A DNA stretch of 64,000 nucleotides from Lanius collurio. Taxonomy: Eukaryota > Chordata > Aves > Passeriformes > Laniidae. A model generated the notes under the pieces. It did not search any database. It saw only the letters and a program-made list of their open reading frames with translations, and was not told the DNA's origin. The stretch lies in the NCBI GenBank assembly GCA_020086605.1, contig JACBWW010000015.1, positions 8,489,251 to 8,553,250 on the forward strand, given 5' to 3'. Of the stretch, positions 13,052 to 24,931 are shown in pieces (position 1 is the first letter of the stretch; every line of letters starts with the position of its first letter). The position numbers and the translations under genes are program-made.

Positions 13052-15034
13052 ATGTAGTTACATGTTTATGTCCTTTTACAGTCTTGTCAAGAATGCACTT
13101 CTAGTAGCATCACAAATTGTGCAGACAAACCTGTCAGACTCTAAAAGGTATTTAGAAATATTCATATTCATCACTGCATAAATTCAGTGCTCAACTTGTT
13201 TGTGTGATTAAATTTTGTTACAACTTGTGCTATCACAGAGTCAAGTGCTTAGTATACTTTTTTGACTGAAAAAGATATTTACTCCTATTAGAAGGCAAGG
13301 AGAATAAATACGAGATACCAGATTAATACATCACCATAGTCTGAATTCATTAACAAATGTAAAAATACCACAGAGAATTGGAACATGAGTATGTTTTTAC
13401 AACAGACAGTACTATTTTCTCAATACTATTTCTGATGCTATATAGGTTTCTGTTCTTCTGTGTAAATCCTGTTGTTAATGCTTATTTTTGTCTGTATCAC
13501 ACCGCAGTTACTGTGAGGTGAACTCTTTGCTATCTGTAAAAACAGTCCAGTCTTGACAGGCACTCCTTAAGTAGAGAAAAGAGAGACCTTCTCCTTCCAA
13601 CAGACTGTGGTATCCACAGGCAATTACTCTAGAAAACCTCTGTGATGGGAGACTATATAGTGTTGAGAAAAAATGTACAGCTGTACCACTTAATTCCAGA
13701 CATTATGGACTGATGACAACTTTCTGGCAGTTGTAGGCAACCTTGTCTCGTATCAATAAAAGTGCTAATGTAAATTCAGAAATGTGAGGGACAAAAATGA
13801 TGTGCCGTCATATTTCTCTGTGTTTTTCGATGACTGCACCATTTGGTGGGCATCTCTTGATTTGTGTTCTGTTACTTCTGGAAAAAATCTTTTATTAAAT
13901 TAGTATTTCATCTGCTTACCAAGTTACCTCAACAGCTGACTTCATCAGACCTTCCTCTAGAACTCATAATCAGTCTTTAGTTAGTTTTCAAGTCAAAGTC
14001 TACTGAGGGTTCTGTTTGGCTAACTCAATTTCCTTTTGAGAAATTAATAAAAATTTACACTAAATTCTGTTCACGTTTTTACTGTGGAAGCCTCTGAAAA
14101 TCAAAGCTCTTTTTCTCACATATTTTTATTTCAGAGCCTTTTCTTTGAGTTGTCCAAGTTACTGACTATATGATCTTTGTAGTTTTCCACTACTGCACAC
14201 TACTAAGAAGAATTTTATGTTTTAGAAGAGTCTTTATTTGGTTCTTATTTTTCTGCATGGTAGAATTCTTTCTATGTTCTGGAAATGCATCTAAAGAAAT
14301 GTGATGAGGTATTTTAGTGATGTAAGTGACAGTTTTTGCTTTATGTCTCATTATCTGAAAGACAGCATCTCCAGCAGCACAGACATATCTCATCCTGCCA
14401 AGGCCCAATGTAGAACATAATGTGTGAAAGAGACTCCAGATGAGGGGAATGGATCTCTTTCTTGCTTAAAATGCTATGAATTTATTCCTTTAGGGTGAAT
14501 GACTGTATTTTATAACTCCAGTTTTAGAGATAATAAATAATTTCAGGCCACTGAAGTGACAGGACAGTACATCTGTGTGAAAAGTGAATCATCTGGGGAA
14601 TAAAAATGAGCAAGATCACTCTGAATTAAGTGCATGAGCCCACAGCCTGAGTTATTGGTTTGATATTCAGATGTTAAAGTGCAAGAGCTTGCTTTTTGCT
14701 AGTTCTATGGCCAGAACTAGTAGAAAATGTGATCTCATAGGTTGAAGCTGCTTGGATCTGGCCCTGAAGCAGAAATGATAAAAACTCTGGTGCCTTGTTA
14801 TCACCTTCTGGGCTGTCAGCAGTGTCTTCCAGAGCCAGAGACCTGGAAATTGAAGGGTCTAAGTGACATGAGCATCCTGGTGACAAGGACATGAGGACCT
14901 CTGCAGTCTGTCCATACAGAGGTGCTGCTGGCTGTGAGATGGCCAGCCCCAGTTTCAATGGGCAAGGAAGGCCTGCACATACCTGGCAATTGAGCTGGCC
15001 AGTAAAATTGATACTCTGTTGTTAGGGCTAATAG
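13052..15034. other. unique stretch, nothing recognised
   Basis: AT-rich sequence without a supported gene, RNA gene or transposon. Short open frames at 14190-14408 and 14674-14958 on the minus strand have no recognisable domains and are treated as chance. Confidence 0.6.
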
Positions 15035-15035
15035 T

Positions 15036-15127
<92 letters not shown>
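15035..15127. repeat. (GATA)n microsatellite
   Basis: About 23 uninterrupted GATA units over 93 bp. Its length and purity predict high length polymorphism between individuals. Flanking sequence is unique, so it could be amplified as a marker. It is not a CRISPR array: there are no spacers. Confidence 0.98.
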
Positions 15128-16423
15128 TTTGATTGAATAGACACTAGAAGTTCACAGAGGTGGTTGTTTTATTTTGGTGAGGCGTAAGGCTTTTAAATAC
15201 GTAGATTAATTGCAGTTGATTCAAACTGGTAGTAAAGTTTAAATTTAAACTTTTCAATTTGAACAGCTCTTTGGAGTGTCACTTTTTATAATGACCCAAG
15301 TAGAATTCAAGAGAGTCCTGCTGTCTTACAAAGTCTGCAGAGGTTGCAAAGGGAGAAGAACTTAAGTTTGTTGATTTTGGGTCCTAAAAAACATTGAGTA
15401 ATTATTATCTGTAGTTAACAGATCCAGAGGACTCATGCTGAATAATTTCCTTATCTGAAAGACGTTGATTTTCATACTCTAAATGATATCTAATGGTCCC
15501 TGAAGGGCTCTATAGTTTATGGATTTTATAAGAGAATGAGGACATGAATGCATTATTTTCTTGCCTTTTTGGGATGCTGTGATTCTGTTATTCATAGAAT
15601 ACTCTATTTTAATACAATTTATGCTTTTACCAGCATTTTAACATTTCACTATTAAAGAAAGAAAAGGAATCTTTTATCATTCAAGTTGAGAAAAGCACTT
15701 AAGCCTTAATCTACTCAGAGTCACTAACTGCTATTTGATCTTAAAGGATAGCACTCATAAACTATAGAAAGGCAAGGGCTAGAACATTCTTTATGGTGTA
15801 AATGTTACAGTGCATCTCATATTTATCGAAGGGACCATAATTATGCAGAGCCATTACAGTGGATATTCATGGCACTGTATCAAGCAGTATCTCTGAATTT
15901 TTTATCAACACTATCAGCATGAATGAAGTACCTGTATCTTTTCATGGCATTCCACTTTTCCTCCTATTTAAATCAACTTCCTTTGAAAGACTCTGTTATA
16001 TAATACATGCTGCAGCACAGGAATGAAGGAAGACTATAAGCGTGGAGACTGTATAAGGTCTGGTTGAGTTATCGTTAAAGTGAACCTGTTGCTTTTTTAG
16101 GATTTATTTTGTATCATTTTGTGTACCATCTTCTGTTCATAAGTTTGACTCGTTTCTGAGCAATGTTCTAGTGCTGTGGGCACTTTTTTTAGCTCCTTAT
16201 TAGGAAAGTACAAATTAATTATCACTGCTTATTCAAAATGGTTTTCCAGTGTTGCTTTTCCTACTGATTATTAGCATTAAGAGGTTACAAAGCTGACCAC
16301 ACAGAGCAAGTACAGATTCCTCATAGGTTTAGGAATAGCGAGGTTTTGTGGTGCTGTGTATTATTCAGAAAAAAATGAATTAATAACTATAAATTGCATT
16401 CTGATATTGACATTTATATTGGA
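15128..16423. other. unique stretch, nothing recognised
   Basis: No gene, RNA gene or repeat family seen between the GATA array and the CR1 fragment. Confidence 0.6.
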
Positions 16424-16711
16424 GAAGGACTTTTTACTAGGCCATGCAGTGATAGGACAGGGAGTAATGGCTGGAAAACTGGAAGGGGGTAGTTTTAGAT
16501 TAGATATTAGGAAGAAATTCTTTACTATGAAGGTAATGAGGCACTGGAACAGGTTGCCCAGAGAATTTGTGGTTCCCCCATCCCTGGAAGTGTTATATGG
16601 GGCTTTGATCAACCTGGTATAACAGAAGGGGTCCAGGCCCATGGCAGTGGGGCAGGAACTAGAGGATCTTTAAAGTTCCTCCCAACCCAACCATTCTACG
16701 ATTCCATGACA
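16424..16711 (+). mobile_element. CR1 LINE 3' end fragment
   Basis: This 5'-truncated CR1 retrotransposon copy covers the last part of the coding region and the 3' untranslated region. Recognisable CR1 phrases in order: 'gcagtgataggacaggg', 'ttagatattaggaagaaattc', 'aggcactggaacaggttgccc', 'catccctggaagtg', then 'cccaacccaaccattctac' and a degraded tail 'gattccatgac'. Against the CR1 pattern as I know it there are indels (for instance in the 'ttatatggggctttgatcaacc' part), so the copy is old and non-functional. Orientation follows the tail at the right end. Confidence 0.93.
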
Positions 16712-17235
16712 TTTTTCTGGAAACCTTATTCTCATGTAGGGGCCTGGGGAATTGTGTTAAAGGAAGGCAAATGAAGAAGTAAATGCATGCTTTTTAAGGC
16801 AGTTCCTTTACTGAAATAGTTGTTCAAAACCCTAAAACCTCCAGAAACCTGTTCCAGCGAGGGAAGGTTGTAAGTAAGGGCTCTGCCTCCTCCACCTGAC
16901 CTTGCACTGGCAACTTTGCCCAAATGTTTAATCTCAAGGAAAATCAAGACTGCATTCTAAAAGTCTGTTTATTAAACCATGCATCTTATCTGATTGCCTG
17001 ATTCTATATGAACTATTTCTGATATACATTTTCTGCATACAAGAAAAATAATATTAATTAACCCAAAATATATAACAAAGACTGAACTATTAGATAGAAA
17101 TCCATCTTTACACAGTACACAACTCTTTGTGGAAGAGTAAAGATTTTCATATTTCAAAACAAAAAACGGTTAATAACAGAGAAAATTGAGGAAACTTCCC
17201 TTAATGATTAAGTATTTTGTAATTGTCCAGTATAT
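16712..17235. other. unique stretch, nothing recognised
   Basis: No gene or repeat recognised between the CR1 fragment and the purine-rich microsatellite. Confidence 0.6.
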
Positions 17236-17286
17236 GAGGGAGGGAGGGAGGAAGGCAGGAAGGCAGGAAGGCAGGAAGGAAGGAAA
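17236..17286. repeat. purine-rich (GGGA/GGAA/GGCA) microsatellite
   Basis: The run begins as GGGA units, passes through four GGCAGGAA-like units and ends in GGAA units. All G/A (with C only in the GGCA units) on the + strand. The mixed units show a partly decayed tetranucleotide array. Confidence 0.9.
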
Positions 17287-18004
17287 CCTCTAGTCCCCAC
17301 TATTGAGGAAAAAGAATTATCCTAAATAATTTCAAAGAATGACAAATTTACTCTCCAAAACACATTGTAATACTTTGTAGTTGGCAATGAAAAGGATTTC
17401 AAAGAAGTATGCTGTAAAATTACATATATCCACTGAATTTATTCCTAATTATTGACATTACATTTGGGAAGAGAGGGTGACTCAGAAGTCACTACCTCAC
17501 TGCTCCTGTCCACTCTTTGACAGATGTCCAGCTGATTTGAATCAACTGAGTTTTCATAGCTCAGAAAACTAAGATTATGGCACACAAAACCAGGAAAACT
17601 GACTATTTACTAAGTATGGTGTCAATTCAGATTTATTTTATGCAAGGAGTCAGATGAAACATTTGTGAATGCTCATCTAGAAATGGCTGTTCTCCTAAGT
17701 GGCATCCTTTGAGAACAGGGATTTTCTCTCATCTCACAGCATGGCTTATGTTTCCGAGAAGCTAGTCCAAGTACTGAATATCAAACTGGAAAAAAAGAGA
17801 AGCTGTTATATCACTGTGTATCTATCAGGCTTTCTGTTACCTGTTTGATCATACTGTTCAATTTTTCTGTTATATAAATTATAAATGTACAGACTGCAAA
17901 CTCCTTTGCTTTAACTGCAGGTGGTTTGCTCCCGCAGGCCTGCTGTCAAAACCCTGGTGGGAGTTGCAGGCTGGATGCATGACGACCTTTCTCTCTTGCT
18001 TCAG
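17287..18004. other. unique stretch upstream of the CpG-rich block
   Basis: Mostly AT-rich unique sequence. A TATA-like string 'ttatataaattataaatg' lies at about 17870-17887, roughly 120 bp before the CpG-rich block, and 'cctttctctcttgcttcag' at 17986-18004 looks like a 3' splice acceptor with a polypyrimidine tract. Neither is proof of transcription. Confidence 0.45.
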
Positions 18005-18323
18005 AGGCGTCGGCAATGGCTCAGCGAGGACCAAAGGATGTCTCTGCCGAGCCCCCGCCCAGGAGCGGCTCCCGGAGCGCTGGAGGCGCTGCCGGGGGTG
18101 TGTCCGTGCCCCGCACACACGGGCACCGCGCCCTCGGCGCAGCGCGGAGCCGGAATGCCGAACCTGCTGCTGCTGCAGGAGGAGGAGGAGGCAGCCGAAG
18201 CTGTCTCCAGAACAAGGGAATGAGCGTGGCTCTGCACCGCAGGGCTGCCGAGAGGGCCGCTTAATGGAGCGTGACAGGTACGGGAGGAATGAAATCACGG
18301 CACTCGGCAGGCAGGCCATTTAA
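18005..18323. promoter_or_regulatory. isolated CpG-island-like block (candidate promoter or exon)
   Basis: I count about 30 CpG dinucleotides in about 320 bp, in a window where CpG is otherwise very rare. GC content is clearly the highest in the window. On the + strand a good acceptor match ends at 18004 and a good donor match ('gacag' then 'gtacgg') lies at 18278, which would define a 273-bp exon, a multiple of three. One + frame stays open through it, but the translation is arginine-, proline- and cysteine-rich and of low complexity; the minus strand is also open, so open frames are not informative here. A second + frame reads 'MPNLLLLQEEEEAAEAVS' from an ATG at 18154, then stops. I recognise no protein. 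A promoter or first exon of a non-coding transcript is at least as likely as a coding exon. Confidence 0.6.
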
Positions 18324-19382
18324 AATGGTAATACAGGCAGCCCGCATCTCATGCCAGCGCTGACACTCCTCAGCATCTGCCTGTGCCACTCATTCTGTGC
18401 AGATTGTCAAGTGGATATCAAAACAAGCACAGCAGGCAAATAAATTTGTGAATCTGAGCAAACACTCCTGCAGGATCTGTAGACAAGAGTGACTGTCAGG
18501 AACTCACTGCTACTGATGTTGGGGTTTTTTTCTGACTACACTTCGTAGGTTATTTCTTGTCGTGCCCTGCATTTCAGGTTACCTTTATCAATCTCTGGTA
18601 AACTCCCTCACTCATATTGATGTGTAGGAATATAATCTGAGCTCACTGTGTTACATCAGATTGCTATCTGTAGAAAATTCAGGGATAAACTTATGTGGTT
18701 TAATGATGGAAGTGTATTGGCTAAGATTTAATAGAATAGCTATTAATAGATCAGAGATCTTGAATTGCTGCTTTTGTAATTTTTCTGCTTAAACTGACTG
18801 TATTGGGATTAAATGGAAAAATGACCTTTTTTTTTTTTTTAATTTACATTTCAAACTTTTATGAACAAAAATAGGCAATGTCTGTAAGTGTTCATGGATC
18901 TGTTATTAAGGGAAGGGGTGGTCTGACCACAGTGTGTTTCACAGACAACCTGGAAGCCAAATTGAGCATGTCAGCATCCTACAAATGACATAGATTACCT
19001 GCATCTTGACTGAGAGCTTTACATCAGTAAGATTTGGATCAGGCTCATGACTATTCTAGTTCTTATTTAGAAATTGAAAATACTAGTAGTTGTCTACAAA
19101 GTAAGGTATATGAGAAAAAAATATTATTAATAATGCACATTGAGATTATTGCCCTAGGCAATTCAATGTTGCATATTAAAAAGTTCTTTTAGGCTCTGAT
19201 TTCTTCTACTTGTACAACTCCTCTTTTGCATGTGGACCCATCCCTGTTTACCTTAGGTTTCTTTATATTATCATTAACTTATCTTTATTTATCATTAATT
19301 CTTCAACATTCACCACTTGCTTCCCTTCTCCTGTCCCTCAGACTGCCGGTATTGAAGCAAATGAAGATGGTATTTGGTGCCT
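18324..19382. other. unique stretch, nothing recognised
   Basis: Returns abruptly to AT-rich composition after the CpG-rich block. No gene or repeat recognised. A T-run lies at about 18827-18840. Confidence 0.6.
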
Positions 19383-19729
19383 GGGGTCCAGAGCACATCA
19401 TGTGAGGAGTAGCTCATAACTAGGGTTGTTTACCCTGGAGAAAAGGAATCTCAGAAGTGACCTTATCACTCTCTAGAACTGCCTGAAATGTGGTTGTAGT
19501 AAGGTGGTTGTTGGTTCCTTTTCCCAGGTAACAAGTGATAGGATAAGGGGAAATAGCCTTAAATTGGGCCAGGGGAGGTTTAGATTGGACATCAGAAAAA
19601 ATTTCTTCACTGAAACATTTTCAAAGCATTGGAACAGGCTGCCCAGGGAAATGATCGAGTCACCATCTCTTGAGGTATTTAATTGTCACTTAGTGACATG
19701 GTTTAGTATTGGACTTGGCAATCCTGGGT
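19383..19729 (+). mobile_element. CR1 LINE fragment, left part (split by LTR)
   Basis: CR1 sequence including 'ggttgtttaccctggagaa', 'gaggtttagattggacatc', 'gcattggaacaggctgccc' and 'gacatggtttagtattgg'. It stops at 'caatcctgggt' where a solo LTR is inserted, and resumes at 20277. It lacks the stretch that normally encodes 'aaaagacgtgtagatgtgg' between 'aggtatttaa' and 'ttagtgacatgg', so it also carries a small internal deletion. It belongs to a different CR1 subfamily from the copy at 16424, judged by the 'aacctaaatgattc' ending. The left boundary is approximate. Confidence 0.93.
19724..19729. repeat. left target site duplication of solo LTR
   Basis: The sequence ctgggt directly precedes the LTR and matches ctggat directly after it (20277-20282) at five of six positions. 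Intact CR1 would read 'cctgggttaatggttgg' across this point, so removing the LTR and one copy restores CR1 sequence. Confidence 0.85.
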
Positions 19730-20276
19730 TGTTGTGGCTGGCTGGGGTCTGAGGCTCAGACCCAAGAAGCTGTAGCAGACCCAGAGAGGTGATCCCGTGA
19801 GGAACCGTCTCCCAGGGGGTCGTGGCTACTCTCAGCCGTCGGCCGGGGTTGCCTGCAGAGATGCCTGGCTCAGCAGCCATCAGCTCTTAGTGATTCAGCA
19901 GTGATTTCAGCTCTGCTCTGCAAGGCAGACCCCCAGGGCCAGGCCCAGATAGAGAGAGGAGAGGTCCTTCAGGTGGTTCCGCAGAAGCAGCTTTGTTCTT
20001 CCATCTTCCGCAAAGGGGTGACCAGAGACGGATCCTCTCCTGAAGCAGGAGAGAGGGCTGGTTCTCTTTTATGGGAGTACAGGGGTGGGTGTGAAAGGGT
20101 GAAAGGCCAATGGGCATCAACAGGATCTACATATGGTTTCCTAGAGGATCATGGGTCTGTCTTCTCTTGCAATAACCGAAAGATGCTGGCTTTCCTAAGG
20201 GGAGCCTGGAGGAGACTGTGCAATCTCCTTATCTAAGCAGGCTTCCTGCCAGGACAGGGGCTTGTCAGACCCCACA
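19730..20276 (-). mobile_element. solo LTR of an endogenous retrovirus (ERVK-like)
   Basis: A 547-bp sequence starting TGTTGTGG and ending CCCCACA, so it has the TG...CA ends of an LTR on either strand. It is flanked by a 6-bp target duplication and sits cleanly inside a CR1. A 6-bp duplication is typical of ERVK/alpharetrovirus-like integrases. Orientation is inferred as minus because a TATA-like CATAAAA (complement at 20067-20073) lies about 200 bp from the start in that reading. I see no clear AATAAA on either strand; a variant AACAAA appears on the minus strand near 19992. No internal retroviral coding sequence is adjacent, so it is a recombination product (solo LTR). It is more GC- and CpG-rich than its surroundings. 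Confidence 0.85.
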
Positions 20277-20345
20277 CTGGATTAATGGCTGGACTTTTTG
20301 ATCTTAAGGGTCTTTTTCAACCTAAATGATTCCATGATTATATAT
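20277..20345 (+). mobile_element. CR1 LINE fragment, right part (3' end)
   Basis: Continues the copy that starts at 19383: 'ttaatggctggac', 'gatcttaagggtctttttc' and 'aacctaaatgattccatga'. It is the terminal 3' end of CR1. It begins with the second copy of the LTR target duplication. Confidence 0.92.
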
Positions 20346-23300
20346 ATACTTGGATTTTTTGAGGCAAGATCCTACCTATAATTATTGACACACAGATATT
20401 AATAGTGTTGCTGTTGGAATACAGGCTACATATATTCTGTTTTAGTGTCTGGATGTATGTGCTTTTGGTATCTTCTTGCAGTGAATAGAAGACCAGTGTC
20501 TCAATAAATTCGGACAGTCTTTGGACAATTATGCAAATGTATTGCTGTATTAAGTTGAGCTCATGAGTCTCAGTGCTAGGCTTATCCAACTTGCAGTTAG
20601 AGGAAACTTCTCCAATTCTACTGGATTGCATGGAATATTTTGTTAGTGTGTAGAAATGACACTTGAGAGTTAGATGGTAGTACTAATAATTTGTGCAGCA
20701 CTTTTTTGCATCTGTGAATATATCTCAGGTAAGAAAACTTGTTTTATTTGATTCTAGTTAAAACAAAAAAAAAATCAAAACCTCTTCTCCCACTCCCAAG
20801 TCTTTCATTCCTTCTACAGAGCTTTTGATTGGGAGAAAATATTGATTTTACTTTTTCTTTGTTTAGAGAAAGCAGCAGTAAGAGAATATACTATTTCAGG
20901 CTGATATGACTGGGTATGAACTAGCCATTTAAACTATTTTATATTTACACATTTAGTTTATGCAACAATTTTACAGCTTATATTTTGGAGGAGGAAAATG
21001 AATAAATGATATTAGAGTAATTTCCGTTTTTGAAGAAATGCCCCTCCATTCAAGAAGCAAATGTCTTTCTCTTCTTTTTGTAGAAATTACATTCTTGTGA
21101 ATGAAAATGAAGCTTCTTTCAAAAAACATACCATAAGACATTCTCTACACAGCATGCATTAACCCTGATGGCAGCAACTTAATGGCAAAAAAGAAAGAAC
21201 ATTATAGCTGTTTTGTTAATTGTGATAAGAATTTTAAGTTTTACTTTCTCATCCTTCACAAGCTGTTCAAATTTCTAGTCTGAGGACTGTTTGTATTTGA
21301 CTGGTTCTTTGGTATGTTTTGAATCACTCTCAGAGCATTTATGAAAAAAGCTCTTCTATGATTAAATCATCTCTGAATCATTTCATTATCCCTTATGATA
21401 TCCTAGACCTTCCCTGTGGTTTGATGTACAAAGAAAGGGAAGATTTCTTAAGTCTATCAGATATTTTACATACCGTGCAAGCTCTTAAGCCTGTTCATTG
21501 TGATAAATACAGCACTTGCAGATTGATGAAACATTTGGCTATGCTATCACTTAGCTAAGAAGTTAAGGGAATTTAGGATATTGCAGCTTTTTCACCTTTA
21601 AAGTTGTTACTTGAAGTTCAATTATGATTTCTTGTTCTTTCCAGATCTTTACAGTTACTTTATCAATTTGTCTGTTGTTATAGACAGTTTAACAATAGCC
21701 TGCATTTGTACACACAATGTAATTTTTTTCTGGAATGAAAATCACCAAACACTTGTCACAGATAATTTGCCTTCTAATATTTTTACAGCAACACTATTCC
21801 AAAGTCACACTGCATTCATGTAAAGAAACCTTTGATGATACTGCATAACTCCTCAGCTGTGGAGTTCTATTATAGCTTTTTGATGCACTATTTATGCACT
21901 GTTAATTTTTTTCATTTGAGGCTGTTATGCTTATTAGTCACTTACCATAAAGGAAGCACTTCAGGATTCAACATTGGGGTGATATTTTTAGAATGAACTC
22001 ATGGAAACCTCTCACTACCTGAAGCAAAATCTCAGGGTGTCAAGTAAGGAGAGGCAGTGCAATTGGACAATGTTTACCTTAGGCTTATGAGGGCAGATCC
22101 AATTTACCATACAAATAATTTTTCATCTCTTTCCTTAAGAGTGTCCTTAAGCACTTATCCCACTTTTTCTCAGCTCTGTGGATCTTTCCTCCCGCCCTTC
22201 ACACCTACTCATCCCATGCCTCCCAAACAAAGCACAGCACTTACATCTCTATTCCCCGTTGTCCTCTGTTCCTCAATTGCTTATTCTGCTCCTCCCTCCC
22301 ACTTCCAAACTTCTACCTTTCAAGAAGGTAATTGTATTTTAGGTGTAATGAATGATGAATCTGATGCTTTCTACTAATTCCACATTCTCTCCAGTCTGTA
22401 CCCAGATAATATGATCGTTTGGACAGCCTTGTTTTTAGAGTAAGACTTTGTTTTGACAGGGGCCTGTATTTTTAATGTATGCATTTCTGAAAGCACATGT
22501 TCCCAGAGGCAAGGTTACAGCAGAATGTCTTTATTTTGAAAGATGGAGGTTAGGAAGATTAGAGCCATTTCTTGGTGCTTGTAGAAGTTTTCTCCTTAGC
22601 CTCAAGCGCACTCAAAATAAGTCACGGACAGTTAGGCTTTATTCCTTCAGTCTATTGTGCTCCAGGAATGAAGCTGTCAGCCGTAGTCCTTACACTTTAG
22701 ACTAACATGTCAAAAGATACTTTCTACCTGCTTACTTCTTTCAAAGGAGAGGAAAATGAAATCAGTGTTAAGTCTAGATCCTTGAAGCACATCATCGACT
22801 GGGGTGGTGCCAAGGGTTAAATGTTATTGAGATCCCAAGTTAGTTCCCATTGCCAGTCTGACTTTTGACTTTAATATGGGTTGAAAGAGTTCCTTAAAAA
22901 ATAAAGCAGCTTTTCAGCTGATGGATAAGCTCTATGGCAAGCAGGAAAGATTACTGTAATATTTTAAAAGAAGTGTTTGCTATCTGGCCTCAGAAGTTGT
23001 AATTAACCTGTGTGAGGCCAGAGCTATCTATTATGAAAGAGTGAAAAGTATCTGTGCTGTCTGTAGAAGAGGCAACTCATGTATTTAACAGGCAGTGTAG
23101 CATTTTAAAGTATAGACTTTTAAGACTTTAATTTTAAATGACAGTGGCATGATCTGTAACTGCAACATACTGCTATAAACCATCTTTACCATGCTCTGTA
23201 TTACCTCTGTCACTGTTTGTTCCTCAGTGGAACCTGAAAGAATAATACAGACAAATTTCATTTCTTGTAGTTTCACACTTCTTCACCACAATAATATGCA

Positions 23301-24624
23301 TAGCTAACATGTTAACAAGTATGCCCAGCTCACTTTCTTTTTATTGAAAAGATTTAACAGGTCATAGAAACCTTCTAAACCTCACAGTACTCTTCAGATC
23401 TTGCGGTAATCATAATGTTCATTTTTTCTTTTCAGTCTTTCTTTCTCTATTGCTCTCCTACTTTACCATCACACTCAACCCTTTTTATAACACCTCAGAG
23501 GATGCTGCCTTCAATCTCATCCCTCCAACAGTTATATTGTGTGGGTTTGATTTTGTGTTATGTATTTAATGATGCATTGAAAAAGAATCTTGGTAGGAAT
23601 GAATTATTCTAACTTCACTGGGGTTGAATATCCAAACAAAAATATGTATCAAAATTGAAATTACTTTCTATCTACAGAAAGAAATGTTGAAATTAGAGGA
23701 CTCCTAGTTTATATGGTATCAAAAGAATAAAGGCAGGTAGGTGTAAATGTGATGTAGAAGACTCAATAGGTTTTTCTTCTCTGGTTTTATTAAAAATACT
23801 CCTTGGAAAATGTATTTTGTATACCATTTTAGACATGAGCAAGTTAGAAGGTATCATATACACTTTGGTAAAATTCTAATAATAATTAAATGTTTGAGGT
23901 CTACTGGTCCTCTCAATTAGACTCTCAGTCTTAACAGAAATCAAGATACAATCCAAAGTGCAAGAAACACTGATTGTACTTTTAAAATCTTGATTATTTA
24001 TCCTTCTGCTTTTGAAATTAGCTATCTGGAATCCCAAATAATATTAATAAATTCTACATAAATGATATGCTAAAATATATATTCCTTCATGTCTTGTGTG
24101 TCTCAGGAATGTAAGAGCACTATTAGTACGAGACAGATAACTCTTTATGTGACATAGGATGAGTTTTTTAAAAATAAACCTAATAAACCTTCCAAAAACA
24201 AGGGTTTACTCTGTCTTCTACTTACTCATGTTAATGCAGATGAGCTGGGGTTTTTTTGTATCACAGCAATGGCAAAAAAATCTCAGAATAATCTAAATTT
24301 GTGTCACTTGTCTAGGGATTTTTTGTCTTTTTTTTTTATTTTTTTTTTTATTTTTAATTTTAAAACCTTCTGTTTTCTTTAAAGGTTAGAAGATTCTGTT
24401 TACATGTTTCAGTCATCCAGTCAGGGATGAAAATCCATATGGCTTAAAGGATCACTTGTGCACCAGAGTCAAAAAGCATTAAATATCAAAAGTGAAGCAT
24501 AAATGCAGAGAGCATAACTAACTCTTTAAGTAAACTAGAAAGTGAATATTTGCATATAATGAATGCATTCAGAGTCATCATAGCAGACTTCCAATACATA
24601 GGGAGGGCCCACACGAAATCTGGT
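20346..24624. other. unique stretch, nothing recognised
   Basis: AT-rich sequence without a supported gene or transposon. Low-complexity T/A tracts occur near 24330-24365. A pyrimidine-rich segment at about 22120-22320 gives an open + frame rich in Ser, Pro and Thr; it has no domain and is treated as compositional. Confidence 0.6.
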
Positions 24625-24931
24625 GAAGGCCTTTTTACACAGGCATGCAGTAATAGGACAAAGTGGAATGGCTGTGAACTGACCACAGTGGGCTTAGAGT
24701 AGATAAGAGTAAGAATTTTTCTACTGTGGTGGGGCACTGGAACAGTTTCCCAGCGAAGATGTAGATGCCCCATCCCTGGGAACGTTAAAGGCCAGGTTGG
24801 ATGGGGCTCTGAGCAATCTTTTCCAGTGGAAGGTGTCCCTGGTCATGGCAGGGGGGTTGGAATGATATGATCTTTATGGTCCCTTCCAACCCAACCCATT
24901 CTATGAGTCTATGGTTCTATGATCATAAATA
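24625..24931 (+). mobile_element. CR1 LINE 3' end fragment
   Basis: CR1 3' end with 'ggcatgcagtaataggac', 'ggggcactggaacag', 'gccccatccctgggaac', 'ggccaggttggatggggct', 'aaggtgtccctggtcatgg' and 'cccttccaacccaaccc', followed by a tail of attctatga-like units. It is 5' truncated, as most CR1 copies are. Closest in layout to the copies at 16424 and 43871. Confidence 0.95.

Noticed and set aside
15035..15127. CRISPR-like array
   Set aside because: It is a simple GATA microsatellite without spacers, in a vertebrate-type genome.
16356..16622. 88-codon + strand open frame
   Set aside because: It is the decayed CR1 3' coding end plus unrelated upstream sequence, not a gene.
17879..18319. 146-codon minus-strand open frame in the CpG-rich block
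   Set aside because: Several frames on both strands are open here because stop codons are rare in GC-rich sequence; nothing favours this one.
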